Below are positions 35,601-44,045 of a stretch of 64,000 nucleotides of DNA, one piece after another (the first letter of the stretch is position 1; every line of letters starts with the position of its first letter). This DNA is from Litorimonas taeanensis (GTDB lineage Bacteria > Pseudomonadota > Alphaproteobacteria > Caulobacterales > Maricaulaceae), in the NCBI RefSeq assembly GCF_003634015.1, contig NZ_RBII01000001.1, positions 1,612,001 to 1,676,000 of the forward strand, written 5' to 3'. A program made the position numbers and the translations under genes. Under the pieces are notes generated by a model. The model did no database searches, was not told the DNA's origin, and saw only the letters and a list, made by a program, of their open reading frames with translations.

Positions 35601-36524
35601 TTAATATTGAGATATTCGCGCCTGCGCTTTTTGAAATTCTTGAAATAAATTTTCGATTATTTCTTTCGCAGGCGCTTTAGTTTTCACAGCACCAACACCC
35701 TGCCCTGCAGCCCATAGATCTTTCCACCGTTTTCCGACATCCGCGCCGCCGTAATTTCGTTCTTTTGGCATCGTTAAATCGGAGAGATTATAACCGTTGT
35801 TTTCAAGTGAAGCTTTCAACCAAGACGCCGATGTTCCAGTGATGGCAGCACTGACCAAAATGTCGTCAATCGATGACTGAACCACCATCTCTTTATAGTC
35901 TGGTACGGCAAGGCTTTCTTTGGCCGCCAAAAAGCGGGTGCCCATATAGACAATATCTGCCCCTGCCGCGACAGCGCCAGCTACTCCCGCGCCATCAGAA
36001 ATCCCGCCGCCTACACAAATAATGCCATCAAAAAACTCTCTTAATGCTGATAAGAAAGCAAAAGGCGACAAATGCCCTGTATGGCCGCCTGCTCCTGCAG
36101 AGACAGCGACCAGTCCATCAGCGCCAGCTTTGGCGGCTTTTTTAGCAAGAGGCAAATTTACAACATCAGCTAATACAATACCCCCATATTCATGCACGAC
36201 AGGTATGGCGGGTGCAGGACTACCCAGCGCCGTAATCACGATGGGCGGCTTATGTTTGGCGACCAAGGCTAGGTCATCTATCAGCCTGTCATTGGTTCTG
36301 TGTGTCACTAAGTTTGCAGCCCATAATCCATCTGCTTCTTTTGTTTCAGCAGAAACCTTATTCATCCAGCTATCTAATTCAGCAATTGTTCGGCAATTCG
36401 GCGTCGGAAACGCCCCTACGACCCCAGCCTTCGCACTCTCAATGACAAGGTCAGGACCTGAGACAAGGAACATTGGCGCCACCATTATGGGAAGTCGCAA
36501 TTTTTCTAAAGACTTAGGTTTCAA
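35601..36524 (-). CDS. Nitronate monooxygenase / NPD-family flavoprotein
   Basis: A TIM-barrel FMN enzyme of the 2-nitropropane dioxygenase family, about 307 residues. I start at TTG 36524: it overlaps the thiolase stop as TTGA, AGAGAGG lies just upstream, and the conserved LPIMVAPMFLVSGPDLVIES begins soon after. Extending to 36602 adds only an Arg/Cys-rich shadow inside thiolase. FMN-binding parts are SAGAGGHTGHLSPFAFL and GGGISDGAGVAGAVAAGADI followed by YMGTRFLA. In such islands the enzyme may oxidise or reduce an unsaturated intermediate rather than a nitronate. Confidence 0.88.
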   Translation of the reverse strand: MKPKSLEKLRLPIMVAPMFLVSGPDLVIESAKAGVVGAFPTPNCRTIAELDSWMNKVSAETKEADGLWAANLVTHRTNDRLIDDLALVAKHKPPIVITALGSPAPAIPVVHEYGGIVLADVVNLPLAKKAAKAGADGLVAVSAGAGGHTGHLSPFAFLSALREFFDGIICVGGGISDGAGVAGAVAAGADIVYMGTRFLAAKESLAVPDYKEMVVQSSIDDILVSAAITGTSASWLKASLENNGYNLSDLTMPKERNYGGADVGKRWKDLWAAGQGVGAVKTKAPAKEIIENLFQEFQKAQARISQY

Positions 36525-37675
36525 TGGAGCCTCTCTATAATCATCGCTGCGCCTACACCTTGCGCCCCGGTTACAACCACAAGCCCGTATCGGCCTCGAC
36601 ATTCATCCAATGCATCCATCAAGGTCGACAAAAGCACAGCGCCTGTAGCTCCCATAGGATGGCCTTTGGCGATATGACCGCCTCCGACATTGACTTTAGA
36701 AATATCGGGTTGAAATTCACGTTCAAATATTGCGACGGTGGGGGCGAATGCCTCCATAAATTCAATTCGATCAATATCTTTGAAATCCAAATTTGCCCGC
36801 ATAAGCGCTTCTTTCATTGCAGCTATTCCTGCCAATAAAGATTCTCGATCATTCCCACCTTGTTCTACAAAACTAATAATCCGAGCCCTCGGAGTATTAA
36901 AAACTCCCGCCCCGCCCAATAAAGCAAGTCCCGCACCATCGGCCATTGGCGGCGCGTGAGATTTCGTCATTTGCGGTTCGTAATCTTGCCCATCTAAGGC
37001 TGAGGCATATGGCTGTGCAAAAGCACCAAAGGCAGGTTCTAACATCTGCAAAGTTTCCATATTTGTCGGTCTAATCGCTTCATCTCTATCAAGCGTGGAC
37101 GTCGCGATTCTAGAGGATAACAAGGCGGTGTTTTCTTCCGCAGCTTCAGCTCTGTTTTGCGATCTTAGAGCGATTTCATCCAAGGTCTCTCGGGCAATTC
37201 CATTTTGACGCGCTAATAAATCAGCAGCCAAAGCAACAGGTATATATTGCTTAAGTGGGGGAAGGCTTTTGTCAGAATAATAGCTTGCTTCATCGGCCAT
37301 AAAGGGGACGCGGGATAACATTTCTACGCCGCCCGCCAGAGCTGTCTTTGTAAATCCAGCCGCGATAGTGGCAGTTGCGAGACCAATAGCGGAAAGACCA
37401 GACGCGCAAAAATTATTTACAGTATGTGCCGTACTGTTTTCAGGCAGATGATTTAATATCTTTGATGTCAAAGCGATATGTCCGCCCTGCGCATTTATTT
37501 GGCCTACGCAGCCAAGGGTAAGGCTTTCAACATTCTGCTTTGAAACCGCATTTCTTTGCTCTAAAGCCCCGATTAAGTGACCAACTAATTCATGGGGTTG
37601 GTATGAAGCCAGTCCCCCACTGTCTCTCGCTTTTCCGCGCGGCGTACGCACACAATCTTGAATATAAACATCCAT
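36521..37675 (-). CDS. Acetyl-CoA C-acyltransferase (thiolase)
   Basis: A 384-residue degradative-type thiolase. The nucleophile Cys is at about 89 (VNNFCASGLSAIGLA). FMEAFAPTVAI near 309 and GGHIAKGHPMGATGAVLLST near 332 carry the catalytic His and Cys region, although the last block has the form usually seen around the His. It overlaps the dehydrogenase-like gene upstream by one base (TAATG) and the NPD gene downstream, forming a three-gene unit. It is distinct in sequence from the thiolase at 31248. Confidence 0.92.
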   Translation of the reverse strand: MDVYIQDCVRTPRGKARDSGGLASYQPHELVGHLIGALEQRNAVSKQNVESLTLGCVGQINAQGGHIALTSKILNHLPENSTAHTVNNFCASGLSAIGLATATIAAGFTKTALAGGVEMLSRVPFMADEASYYSDKSLPPLKQYIPVALAADLLARQNGIARETLDEIALRSQNRAEAAEENTALLSSRIATSTLDRDEAIRPTNMETLQMLEPAFGAFAQPYASALDGQDYEPQMTKSHAPPMADGAGLALLGGAGVFNTPRARIISFVEQGGNDRESLLAGIAAMKEALMRANLDFKDIDRIEFMEAFAPTVAIFEREFQPDISKVNVGGGHIAKGHPMGATGAVLLSTLMDALDECRGRYGLVVVTGAQGVGAAMIIERLH

Positions 37676-38733
37676 TATGATTTCACTTTCCCTAGCCCAA
37701 TTGGAGCAAACGCGAACAAGCCTGGCGGGGCCGCAATAACGTCCGGAACGGCGTTAATCGCTACGGCGCAAACTGCATCAGTCAAAGCGCGAGAGGGCGG
37801 CTTGTCGGGGTCAGGCTCTGATATGTCCAAAGTCATTGTTATATTTGGACGCCCTTTTATTTTTAGCATCCAGTGCCCTTGCTTATCGCTCTCATGCAAA
37901 GCGGTATCAGCCGTCCATATGATTGACAGCACGATATCTGTTCCGTTTTCGAGCCTTGCTGTCCAAAACCATTCGGTAGCAGCGACCGAGCCTTTTTTGA
38001 TGACACCCGGAATTAAATGAATGTCTTTCGGCGCTAAAGTTAATTTGTGATCAGGTGTAATCTTGGCAATCTTGCTTCCGAAATGATGCGCGCAATAATA
38101 AAATATCTCTGAAAATAAAGCGCTATAAAGCTCTGCCAAAGGCCCTTTACGAATATCTACCTTTGCAGGGTCAGACCCCAGTCCCATTAAGTCAAAAACA
38201 AATGCGCCGCTGGTCATTGCCGAAGCATCTACAGTTTCAAAAAGACTAATCTCGTTAATATCAACCGACATGGCGGCAGCGCTCATTATAAGCCTTTCCG
38301 CAACCAAACCGGGGTTCACACCCACACCCGCAAGTGTCGCGCCGCCTTTTATGGCGGCTTCTTTCAGGGCATTCGCATAGGCTTCGCCTTGCGCTTCAGG
38401 CCAATGAAAACCGGCCGTAGAAATAACATTTTTACCTGACTCTAATAAGGCTATCACATCTGGAACCATCGCCTCATAGGGCAAGGTAATGCGCGGCATA
38501 TGAATAACAACGTCCGCCTCAACAGCCATGATATCGGCTTTGCTACGTGTCGTTTTAATCCCTGTTTCTGGACGTTTGGCTATTTCGCCTAAATCAAGCC
38601 CCGCCTTTCGGTCTGAGTAAACGAGCGCCCCCACTAGGTCCATCTCATCATGATCCAGAACCATCCGCATAGAGGTTCGGCCCATAGAGCCTGTGGCCCA
38701 TTGAATAACTTTTGTTCGATTAAAACCTACCAT
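37675..38733 (-). CDS. Dihydrodipicolinate-reductase-like NAD(P) oxidoreductase
   Basis: 352 residues with an N-terminal Rossmann fold (VIQWATGSMGRTSMRMVL at about 9-26) and a DapB-like C-terminal half. Such proteins are often annotated as dihydrodipicolinate reductase or 2,4-diaminopentanoate-type dehydrogenase, but this genomic setting is not lysine biosynthesis. It is first in a unit with thiolase and the NPD flavoprotein. The substrate is unknown; a CoA-ester or keto intermediate of the local pathway is likely. Confidence 0.7.
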   Translation of the reverse strand: MVGFNRTKVIQWATGSMGRTSMRMVLDHDEMDLVGALVYSDRKAGLDLGEIAKRPETGIKTTRSKADIMAVEADVVIHMPRITLPYEAMVPDVIALLESGKNVISTAGFHWPEAQGEAYANALKEAAIKGGATLAGVGVNPGLVAERLIMSAAAMSVDINEISLFETVDASAMTSGAFVFDLMGLGSDPAKVDIRKGPLAELYSALFSEIFYYCAHHFGSKIAKITPDHKLTLAPKDIHLIPGVIKKGSVAATEWFWTARLENGTDIVLSIIWTADTALHESDKQGHWMLKIKGRPNITMTLDISEPDPDKPPSRALTDAVCAVAINAVPDVIAAPPGLFAFAPIGLGKVKS

Positions 38734-38772
38734 ATTGTTACTTTAGAGTAGTTGCGCTTTCATGTCAGTATC

Positions 38773-38790
38773 TTTATGAAAGTTATTATA
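38773..38790. promoter_or_regulatory. Candidate regulatory motif copy 1
   Basis: TTTATGAAAGTTATTATA, read on the minus strand, contains TAACTTTCATAA, also found upstream of the lipoprotein gene at 42094. With CTTTCAT at 38757-38763 it forms a loose inverted repeat. It lies between divergent units. Function is inferred from recurrence only. Confidence 0.3.
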
Positions 38791-38814
38791 GAAAATAAAT
38801 TTGGGGAAGCCTTT

Positions 38815-40506
38815 ATGATCCTAACACCAAAGGAAACAGTTTCAGAATATGTGAAAAAAGGATGGTGGTCAGACGTCACAGTCAACGACCTTTTTCAAGC
38901 GGCTTGCGATAAACACCCTAATGAGATGGCCTTAATTGACCCGCTGAACAGGCTTTCAATGGATGGTGTGGCTCCAAGATCGTTAACATGGAATGCTTTG
39001 CGAAATCTAACTGACTCAGTCGCCACAGCTCTTTTGGAATTAGGCTTGAACAAAGACGACCGCATTCTTGTTCAACTTCCCAATACAGTTGATGCCGTTA
39101 TTATCTTTCTAGCGGCCTCCAAATTGGGGCTTATCATCAGTCCGATTGTTATGCAGTATCGAGAACACGAGCTTCGACACGCTATACATAAGATTAAGCC
39201 GCGCGCATTTATCACGATTAAATCATTCAATGGATTCAATCATGCGGATTTAGGCAAGACTCTAGCCACAGAAAACGAAGACCTTGACCTCATCGTTTTA
39301 TCGGATGACCCTGAGAAAACGTCATTATTGGAAACTACGGCAGACACAGCGCGCCTCTCTAATTATGCCGCTAACAACCCTATTAACGCCGCTGAAATCC
39401 TGACGATTTGTTGGACTTCTGGGACGGAGTCACAATCAAAGGGCGTTCCAAGGTGTCATTCTCACTGGGTATTAAACGCAGAAGTTATTATTGATTCTCT
39501 TGAAATGCGAGAGAGCGATGTTTTGCTTAACCCCTTCCCGCTGGTTAATATTGGTTCGATAGGCGGGTTGGTTTTGCCGTGGCTCATGCTGCAATCGAAA
39601 CTTGTTTTACATCACCCTTTTGATATCGGCATATTCCTGCAACAAATACAAGACGAAGGCGTGACCTATACAATTGCGCCGCCAGCCGTATTGGGTGCCT
39701 TGTTGAAACAGCCTGATCTCTTGAAAAAATTCAATATCTCATCACTTCGTGCCATTGGTTCAGGCTCTGCTCCGCTTTCCCCTTGGCTGATTGATAGCTG
39801 GAAACAATCCTATAATATCGAGATAACAAATGTATTTGGTTCGAATGAAGGGTCTTCACTGTTTTCAAGCCCAAAATCCGTCCCCGACACCACTGAACGG
39901 GCTCGCTACTTTCCTCGCCTAGGCGCCAAAGACATATATTGGGAAGGCCGAACAGCTCAGGTTTTGAAGACAAAATTAGTAGATTTAGCAACAGGTGACG
40001 ACATCACTGAACCTGGCAAAACAGGCGAATTGCGCCTTGCAGGAGCAACTATGTTTTCTGGATATTGGGAGTCGCCAGAACTTAATCGCAAAGCCTTTGA
40101 TGAGGCTGGGTATTACAAAACAGGTGACTTATTTCAAATCGCAGGGGATGGAAACTTATCGCGGTATTATAGCTTTGTTGGCCGCTCTAAAGAGATAATC
40201 GTAAGGGGCGGCGTAAATATTTCTCCTGCGGAACTTGATGACCTTATCGTGGGTCACCCCAAGATTAGCGAAGCCGCGACTGTAGGTATTGATGATTCAC
40301 GACTTGGAGAAAAAGTCGCGGTCGCAATTGTGCCAAATGCTGGAGAGACAGTAGAACTATCAGATATTTCTGATTGGTTGGCAGAAAAAGGAACAGCGAT
40401 ATTCAAACGCCCCGAATTTATTGTCACTGTTCCTAGCCTCCCTCGTAATGCGATGAATAAAGTCATGCGTGACACTTTGAGAGAAACAGTCCTGTCCTTG
40501 TTATAA
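38815..40506 (+). CDS. AMP-forming acyl-CoA ligase
   Basis: A second ANL-superfamily ligase of about 563 residues. The ATG at 38815 follows GGGGAAG; upstream in-frame codons (TTG 38752, ATG 38776) lack a ribosome site. The P-loop is CWTSGTESQSKGVP (about 200), then ITNVFGSNEGS, YYKTGDLFQI, and the hinge/catalytic-Lys region GRSKEIIVRGGVNISPAELD. It resembles 2,3-dihydroxybenzoate/long-chain type ligases and differs in its hinge from the ligase at 33001. It is divergent from the thiolase unit and converges on the carotenoid oxygenase. Confidence 0.88.
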   Translation: MILTPKETVSEYVKKGWWSDVTVNDLFQAACDKHPNEMALIDPLNRLSMDGVAPRSLTWNALRNLTDSVATALLELGLNKDDRILVQLPNTVDAVIIFLAASKLGLIISPIVMQYREHELRHAIHKIKPRAFITIKSFNGFNHADLGKTLATENEDLDLIVLSDDPEKTSLLETTADTARLSNYAANNPINAAEILTICWTSGTESQSKGVPRCHSHWVLNAEVIIDSLEMRESDVLLNPFPLVNIGSIGGLVLPWLMLQSKLVLHHPFDIGIFLQQIQDEGVTYTIAPPAVLGALLKQPDLLKKFNISSLRAIGSGSAPLSPWLIDSWKQSYNIEITNVFGSNEGSSLFSSPKSVPDTTERARYFPRLGAKDIYWEGRTAQVLKTKLVDLATGDDITEPGKTGELRLAGATMFSGYWESPELNRKAFDEAGYYKTGDLFQIAGDGNLSRYYSFVGRSKEIIVRGGVNISPAELDDLIVGHPKISEAATVGIDDSRLGEKVAVAIVPNAGETVELSDISDWLAEKGTAIFKRPEFIVTVPSLPRNAMNKVMRDTLRETVLSLL

Positions 40507-40510
40507 AGAT

Positions 40511-41965
40511 CTATAGCTTAGACCTATCGACCCATGTTGAATGCGTGCCGCTACACATTTTGTGAGGTATTTTAATTCTGCACACGGGGCCTTCTGAAAA
40601 CTTCTTAGCATCAATAAGAATACATTCAGATGTTCCCTTATTTTCATCAATTATAAAACTGACCAAATAGCCATCATCTTCTGATTGCGCATTAAGTCTG
40701 GGTGCGAAAGGCGCTTCGGAGGCATATCGACCCTCTTCGAGATGTACTTCTTCGCTCTCTCCGGTGACGAGGTCATGCTTCACAAATCCATTGAATAGGA
40801 ACCATCCCGGCTTCGATTGGACACTATAAACATAACGATATTTTTGACCTGCATATTGCTGATTTATCATACCGAACTCTACTACCCTGTCGTCTAATCG
40901 TTCTTCGGTTGTCGTTCCGTCTTTTAAATTAAAGCGCCAACGGTGTAGCTTAGATTGCAAACTATGAAGGTCAACATAAGCCATGAGATGGCCGTGTTTT
41001 CCTGCTTCTTTGATCGGCTCTGGCGACGGATTCTCCTGAAAATACCCATCCAAAATAACTTCATCTCCCTCTTCATAAGCATTCAACCAATGAAGAACAT
41101 ATGTTGGGCTCGCCTCGAACCAGCGCACATCTTCTGACCCGCCATGACGAGGAATAAGACCAAAACGAGAGGGCAAACCCTCATGCGATCTCACGGCATG
41201 AATATTACGCTTCAGAAGCTCTTGATCCCAAAAAACAGGAAGGTCATTAAGTATAGACCAGTTTTCACTAAAGGCCATATCATGAGGTAGCCGAGGGCCT
41301 GGTAGATCGATCGGAACGTAATTTGTTAGCTTTCCCTCTTTATTCACAACGCCGTAATGCATGTAAGGCACTGATTTACTGTAGTTAAAAAACAACAGCT
41401 CATCCGTCGCTTCATCGACTTTGGGATGCGCCGAGATACCATCTAATGGCACCCATGGGGCTACGCCCTCAAATTCTAAAGTCTCTGGATCTAATATATA
41501 CCCCTCGCCGCATTGGTAAAATGTAGCGATGGCTTTCCCGCGATGCACAACCACATCAGTACTTGCTGTATCTTTCAACCCGCCATGCGCACCAAATCCG
41601 GGGCGTTTTGATGTGCCAGGGCCATCCATTAAACCGCCCCACTGCGCGCTCCCTAAGGTCTGCTCAAGCTCAAAACCCCGCGTGCGAACAAATCGATTTC
41701 GATAACTTGCAGTGCCTTTAGAGAAACTTATCTGATGGATCATACCATCGCCATCAAAAGGGTGATGACGGCCCAAGGGCTGATGAACTTGGTTTTCGGT
41801 ATTGCGCAGATAAATCCCATCAATGTCTTTAGGAATCTCGCCAGCGATCACTTCAAGGTCTGTTGCATTGACCTCTTCATGTTGCGGTGTCCATGCCCCG
41901 CTTAGATAAGGGTGGTTACTCGGCTGTAAATTCGATTTTATTTTTTTAAGTCGCTCAATTTCCAT
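40511..41965 (-). CDS. Carotenoid/stilbene cleavage oxygenase (RPE65 family)
   Basis: A non-haem iron dioxygenase cleaving a C=C bond of a carotenoid, apocarotenoid or stilbene into two carbonyl products. All four iron-binding His are visible, at about 180 (GISAHPKVD), 228 (RLPHDMAF), 292 (TYVLHWLNAYEEGDEV) and 475 (SGTHSTWV). 484 residues from the ATG at 41965, preceded by GGTGAG; GTG 41974 is possible. No signal peptide. Family membership is firm; whether the substrate is isoprenoid or lignostilbene-like cannot be told. Its products would be aldehydes, fitting the nearby SDRs and ligases. Confidence 0.95.
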   Translation of the reverse strand: MEIERLKKIKSNLQPSNHPYLSGAWTPQHEEVNATDLEVIAGEIPKDIDGIYLRNTENQVHQPLGRHHPFDGDGMIHQISFSKGTASYRNRFVRTRGFELEQTLGSAQWGGLMDGPGTSKRPGFGAHGGLKDTASTDVVVHRGKAIATFYQCGEGYILDPETLEFEGVAPWVPLDGISAHPKVDEATDELLFFNYSKSVPYMHYGVVNKEGKLTNYVPIDLPGPRLPHDMAFSENWSILNDLPVFWDQELLKRNIHAVRSHEGLPSRFGLIPRHGGSEDVRWFEASPTYVLHWLNAYEEGDEVILDGYFQENPSPEPIKEAGKHGHLMAYVDLHSLQSKLHRWRFNLKDGTTTEERLDDRVVEFGMINQQYAGQKYRYVYSVQSKPGWFLFNGFVKHDLVTGESEEVHLEEGRYASEAPFAPRLNAQSEDDGYLVSFIIDENKGTSECILIDAKKFSEGPVCRIKIPHKMCSGTHSTWVDRSKL

Positions 41966-42058
41966 CTTACTCACCAATTAGGTTTCTACAATTCCTCTCG
42001 GAAGGCATTTTCGGTCATTCACATATTTGTATTGACGTACTTACAAACTTCCCGCAGG

Positions 42059-42077
42059 TATAACTTTCATAATAATA
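42059..42077. promoter_or_regulatory. Candidate regulatory motif copy 2
   Basis: TATAACTTTCATAATAATA lies in the 128-base region between the divergent carotenoid oxygenase and lipoprotein genes. It shares TAACTTTCATAA with the reverse strand at 38773-38790, and ACTTTCATWA with 45013-45030. It could be a binding site for the local HxlR-like regulator; this is inference. Confidence 0.3.
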
Positions 42078-42093
42078 CTAACTGGAGGATTTC

Positions 42094-42615
42094 ATGGACT
42101 TTCGCAAGATATTTATTGCCGCAGCACTCAGCTGCACCGCCCTAACGGCCTGTAGTCAGGCCGATCAGGCCACGCATCAACCAAGTGTAACTGCAGAAAC
42201 ACATCAAAATATGGAGACCGACATGCAAGCCGATCCAAAGATAGCTGTTGTGGAAGAAATGATAACCGCATGGAACGAAAAAGAGTGGAACAAGATTGCA
42301 GACCTTTTCACAGAAGACGGTGTTCTGCACTCTATGATGATTGACCCTGTTGTCGGCCGCGAAACCATTCGAAAGCGTATTGTTGGCTTAGGGGAAGGCC
42401 TTTCTGAAATTACACTTAACATCATCAACATTGGACGTATCAATGATGTTGTTGTCATCGAACGTGTGGATGAATTCACCTATAAAGGCCATAAGGGCAA
42501 GGTTCCTGTCGTCGGCATTTTAGAAGTTGAAGGCGATAAAGTTAAAGTCTGGCGTGAGTATTATGACCGCGCAGAGTTGCTCGCTGAAATGGGACTAGAA
42601 CACGACTTTGATTAG
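42094..42615 (+). CDS. NTF2-like lipoprotein, limonene-epoxide-hydrolase type
   Basis: A 173-residue lipoprotein precursor (signal MDFRKIFIAAALSCTALTAC, Cys 20) with an NTF2 cone domain from about residue 45. It carries the epoxide-hydrolase-like ERVDEF and WREYYDR motifs. In limonene-1,2-epoxide hydrolase the corresponding segments supply an Arg-Asp pair and a second Asp; here the Arg and first Asp are kept, and the last position appears to be Glu. GGAGG lies just before the ATG. It is followed 14 bases later by the MFS gene. Periplasmic anchoring is unusual for this family. Confidence 0.8.
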   Translation: MDFRKIFIAAALSCTALTACSQADQATHQPSVTAETHQNMETDMQADPKIAVVEEMITAWNEKEWNKIADLFTEDGVLHSMMIDPVVGRETIRKRIVGLGEGLSEITLNIINIGRINDVVVIERVDEFTYKGHKGKVPVVGILEVEGDKVKVWREYYDRAELLAEMGLEHDFD

Positions 42616-42629
42616 GACAGGAACACCTG

Positions 42630-43979
42630 ATGACTAACCCTGCTACAACACATGAAACATTAATAGCTGAAACCGATACAAGCCAGCCCTTCCCCAAGGC
42701 CATCGTGTCATGGGGCATCGTGGCGGCCTTCTTTATCGCTTATATCTTCTCTTTTATCGACCGCATGATTATCGGTCTTTTAGTAGAGTCTATCAAAGAA
42801 GACCTCGTCTTGACGGATACACAGATAGGCCTTTTACAAGGCCTCGCTTTTGCTATTTTCTACACTGTAGCGGGGATTCCTATTGGACGATTAATTGATC
42901 GCGCACCCCGTATGAAAATTGTGGCTTTAGGAATAGCTGTCTGGAGTATCATGACGGCAATTTGTGCCGGTGTGAGTAATTTTTGGCAATTCTTTGTGGC
43001 CCGAATGGGCGTTGGGGTTGGAGAAGCTGTTTTGTCTCCTGCCGCGTATTCAGTGATTTCCGATAGTTTTCCAAAAAACAAAATTGGTTTGCCTATGGGA
43101 GTTTATGGTCTTGGTTCGGCTATCGGTGCGGGACTGGCCTTTATGCTAGGCGCTGTGGTCGTTGCGGCCGTTTCGAATGCAGGTCAAACCTCTCTACCCA
43201 TATTAGGCGAAGTAAAAGCCTGGCAGATTGCTTTTCTTGTGGCAGGCATACCTGGATTGCTAGTCGCCTTAATGTTTCTCTTTCTCCCTGAGCCTAAGCG
43301 TCGTTTCACGGCGGCCGAAGCCGAGACAAAGGAGCCTGTACCCTTATCTAAGGTCGTTGATCACATGCAGGAAAATCGTGTATTTTTCTGGTCACTCTTT
43401 GTGGGTGTTGGTGCTGTGAATCTTTCTGTTCTTGGGTCTATCTCATGGTTACCAGCCATGCTGATGCGGACATTTGAAATGGAAATGGTGCATGCTGGCT
43501 GGTTTGCGGGTGCCATGTTAATTATTGGCGGCCTCATCGGATTAATTGGCGGCGGCGCTTTAATGGACCGCATTGGCGGCGGCACGCCCGCTGTTAGACT
43601 CAAATTTTGTGGCTGGTCAGCCTTAATTGGATCCATCGGCGCTCTCATCTTTCCAATTACAGGCAGTATTCCCCTTTTAGCGGTCTCGTTTGTTCTGTTT
43701 TTCTCAGCCGCGGCTGTGGCCGTTGGCGCAGCGCCTTCGACTATTCAGCAATTAGCGCCTAACCGTATGCGAGCCACAATCTCAGCCGCATATGTCTTTG
43801 CCGTCAATGCAATTGGCCTCGGCTTAGGCCCGACATTAACCGCATGGATTGGCGATACATTCTTTCCTTTTGAGTCTGGCATTCGCTATGCCATCGTCAT
43901 TGTGGCCGTAAGCGGGTATCTTATTGGCGCCCTATTATTTTATGTCGCGGCCAAGAGCTTAAAAACTAAAAAACTATAG
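42630..43979 (+). CDS. MFS transporter
   Basis: 449 residues with about 12 hydrophobic helices in two halves. Motif A-like GRLIDRAPRMKIVALG follows helix 2 (about 88-103), and a second GGALMDRIGGG copy sits at about 308. Overall it resembles the spinster-like/organic-anion subgroup often found in sphingomonad-type catabolic islands. It shares a transcript with the upstream lipoprotein. It may import the substrate across the inner membrane after the TonB receptor, or export an intermediate; the direction cannot be told. Confidence 0.9.
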   Translation: MTNPATTHETLIAETDTSQPFPKAIVSWGIVAAFFIAYIFSFIDRMIIGLLVESIKEDLVLTDTQIGLLQGLAFAIFYTVAGIPIGRLIDRAPRMKIVALGIAVWSIMTAICAGVSNFWQFFVARMGVGVGEAVLSPAAYSVISDSFPKNKIGLPMGVYGLGSAIGAGLAFMLGAVVVAAVSNAGQTSLPILGEVKAWQIAFLVAGIPGLLVALMFLFLPEPKRRFTAAEAETKEPVPLSKVVDHMQENRVFFWSLFVGVGAVNLSVLGSISWLPAMLMRTFEMEMVHAGWFAGAMLIIGGLIGLIGGGALMDRIGGGTPAVRLKFCGWSALIGSIGALIFPITGSIPLLAVSFVLFFSAAAVAVGAAPSTIQQLAPNRMRATISAAYVFAVNAIGLGLGPTLTAWIGDTFFPFESGIRYAIVIVAVSGYLIGALLFYVAAKSLKTKKL

Positions 43980-44045
43980 ATAAAGTTGCAATTATACACC
44001 CCCTAGAATGGACAGATATACGGTAATTGTTCATAGTATAAATCT

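Noticed and set aside
36525-36602. Longer N-terminus for the NPD-family protein
   Set aside because: It is an Arg/Cys-rich out-of-frame reading of the thiolase 3' end. A TTG with a ribosome site at 36524 fits the family start.
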